From: Flavobacteriales bacterium
GTDB taxonomy: Bacteria > Bacteroidota > Bacteroidia > Flavobacteriales_E > Vicingaceae
Assembly (NCBI GenBank): GCA_002402165.1
Contig: NVVI01000034.1
Span: 25,533-31,861, forward strand
Length of the DNA stretch: 6,329 nucleotides
Direction: 5' to 3'
Within the stretch, counting starts at the first letter, position 1. Each line of letters begins with the position of its first letter. The notes beneath the pieces were generated by a model. The model searched no databases. It was not told where the DNA came from and saw only the letters and a list, made by a program, of their open reading frames with translations. Shown here piece by piece: positions 5,532 through 6,329 of the stretch. Both the position numbers and the translations under genes were made by a program.

Positions 5532-5560
5532 ATAAAACTCATTAATAATGAGTGTTTTAT
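5532..5560. promoter_or_regulatory. Imperfect dyad between the csp and helicase promoters
   Basis: ATAAAACTCATTA (5532-5544) and TAATGAGTGTTTTAT (5546-5560) pair over 13 bp with one 2-nt bulge; the inner 8 bp (ACTCATTA/TAATGAGT) are perfect around a single A. The dyad covers the -33 region of the csp promoter and lies just upstream of the -33 region of the helicase promoter, so one bound protein could act on both. The binding protein is unknown. Confidence 0.5.
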
Positions 5561-5583
5561 TTATCGCTACGTTTTTGAATAAC

Positions 5584-5591
5584 TATTTTTG
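5584..5591 (+). promoter_or_regulatory. -7 box of the helicase promoter
   Basis: TATTTTTG is an exact TAnnTTTG match. It lies 21 bp before the proposed TTG start at 5613, leaving a leader of about 15 nt. That supports initiation near 5613 rather than further downstream. Confidence 0.5.
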
Positions 5592-5612
5592 CTAAAATAA
5601 AAATAAGTTGTT

Positions 5613-6329
5613 TTGGGAAATTTTAAAGATTTAGGAGTTGATAGTGGTTTTATAAAAGGCTTAAATGAGCTTAATATCATTACACCTACAGAAATACAAA
5701 ATGAAGTAATTCCACTGCTTTTAACTACAAAAACGGACTTAGTCGGCCAAGCCAATACTGGAACTGGAAAAACTGCTGCGTATGGGTTACCACTATTACA
5801 AAGTATAAATCCCAATAGTAGTGTTGTACAAGGTATTATTTTGTGTCCGACCAGAGAATTAGGGCAACAAGTGGCAAAACAACTTTTTAAGTTCACTAAG
5901 TACACCCATAAAATATTTGTAGAAGCAGTTTATGGTGGAGAAAAAATTGACATCCAAATAAGAAACCTAAACAGACCCACTCACATTGTTGTAGCCACAC
6001 CAGGACGATTAATTGACTTGGTAAACAGAAAAGCAGTTGATTTAAAACACGTTAAAACAGTAATACTTGATGAAGCAGATGAAATGTTGAGTATGGGTTT
6101 TAAAAAAGAATTGGATCAAATACTTGATTTTATTCCTCGCAAAGAGCAAACATGGTTATTTTCTGCTACTATGCCTCATGGCATTAGAGAAATCATTAAC
6201 GAACATATGGCTGAAGATGCTTACAGAATTGAAGTGAGTAATAAAAATACAGTCAACAAAAATATAGAACACCAATATTTGATTTGTGATGAAATAGAAA
6301 AACTGAATAAAATTGTGCAATTCTTGAAA
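5613..6329 (+). CDS. DEAD-box ATP-dependent RNA helicase, N-terminal 239 residues (cut by window edge)
   Basis: DEAD-box helicases use ATP to separate short RNA duplexes in ribosome assembly and mRNA decay. The first RecA-like domain is complete: Q motif (PTEIQ, 25-29), motif I ANTGTGKT (47-54), Ia PTRELGQQ (79-86), GG (108-109), Ib TPGR (129-132), motif II DEAD (153-156) and motif III SAT (184-186). The second RecA domain and any C-terminal RNA-binding tail lie beyond the right edge, so the subtype (DeaD/CsdA, RhlE or other) is unknown. An in-frame TAA sits at 5604-5606, followed only by GTT GTT before TTG at 5613. TTG is chosen because it yields MGNFKDLGVDSGF, the usual family start. The first in-frame ATG is residue 158, beyond motifs I and II. 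The ribosome-binding region is A-rich (aaaataaaaataag). The gene is divergent from csp. Confidence 0.93.
   Translation, partial: MGNFKDLGVDSGFIKGLNELNIITPTEIQNEVIPLLLTTKTDLVGQANTGTGKTAAYGLPLLQSINPNSSVVQGIILCPTRELGQQVAKQLFKFTKYTHKIFVEAVYGGEKIDIQIRNLNRPTHIVVATPGRLIDLVNRKAVDLKHVKTVILDEADEMLSMGFKKELDQILDFIPRKEQTWLFSATMPHGIREIINEHMAEDAYRIEVSNKNTVNKNIEHQYLICDEIEKLNKIVQFLK

Noticed and set aside
5394..5582. Plus-strand open frame antisense to csp and crossing the divergent control region
   Set aside because: It has low-complexity composition, runs through the csp promoter and dyad, and has no domain.
5548..5595. Short 15-codon ATG frame upstream of the helicase as a possible leader peptide
   Set aside because: It starts inside the dyad and ahead of the predicted helicase transcription start, so it would not be on that mRNA.
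5567..5905. Minus-strand open frame of 112 codons opposite the helicase
   Set aside because: The helicase motifs on the plus strand (Q motif, ANTGTGKT, PTREL) are unambiguous over the same bases, and the antisense product looks like a shadow.

Overview
The window looks like an ordinary chromosomal segment of an AT-rich member of the Bacteroidota, most likely a flavobacterium-like lineage. This rests on gene content, on A-rich start regions without good Shine-Dalgarno sites, and on TAnnTTTG boxes (the -7 element of Bacteroidota primary-sigma promoters) in front of most genes or operons. The species cannot be named from this sequence. There are ten protein genes, two of them cut by the window edges. 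I found no RNA gene, CRISPR array, insertion sequence or phage gene, and no gene-free stretch longer than about 220 bases.

Layout. At 1-136 (minus) is the N-terminus of a lysine/alanine/proline-rich, histone-H1-like protein. A 213-bp divergent promoter region separates it from ispH (350-1573, plus), the last enzyme of the MEP isoprenoid pathway, here in the long form seen in cyanobacteria and plants. Its stop codon overlaps, tail to tail, the end of a minus-strand cluster. In transcription order that cluster is purC (4668-3715), a hairpin, a MarR regulator (3616-3167), a pirin (3122-2370), a small nitroreductase (2366-1842) and a double-CDGSH iron-sulfur protein (1802-1566). Upstream on the same strand are a DUF302 protein (5141-4758) and a cold-shock protein (5483-5292) with a strong terminator. 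Divergent from the cold-shock gene, a DEAD-box RNA helicase runs off the right edge (from 5613, plus) and apparently starts at TTG.

How the genes may work together. MarR, pirin, nitroreductase and CDGSH protein look like a compact redox or electrophile-response cassette. The main new observation is one exact 12-bp palindrome (ATGTATATACAT) present twice: at the -33 position of the marR promoter and in the 44-bp gap just before the pirin gene. This is what an autoregulating MarR that also controls its downstream genes would be expected to show. The second unit of interest is the cold-shock protein / RNA helicase pair. They share a 129-bp divergent control region with a -7 box for each gene and a long imperfect dyad between them, which suggests coordinated control of two RNA-remodelling proteins. 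The other genes (ispH, purC, DUF302) look like single housekeeping or accessory genes with their own promoters.
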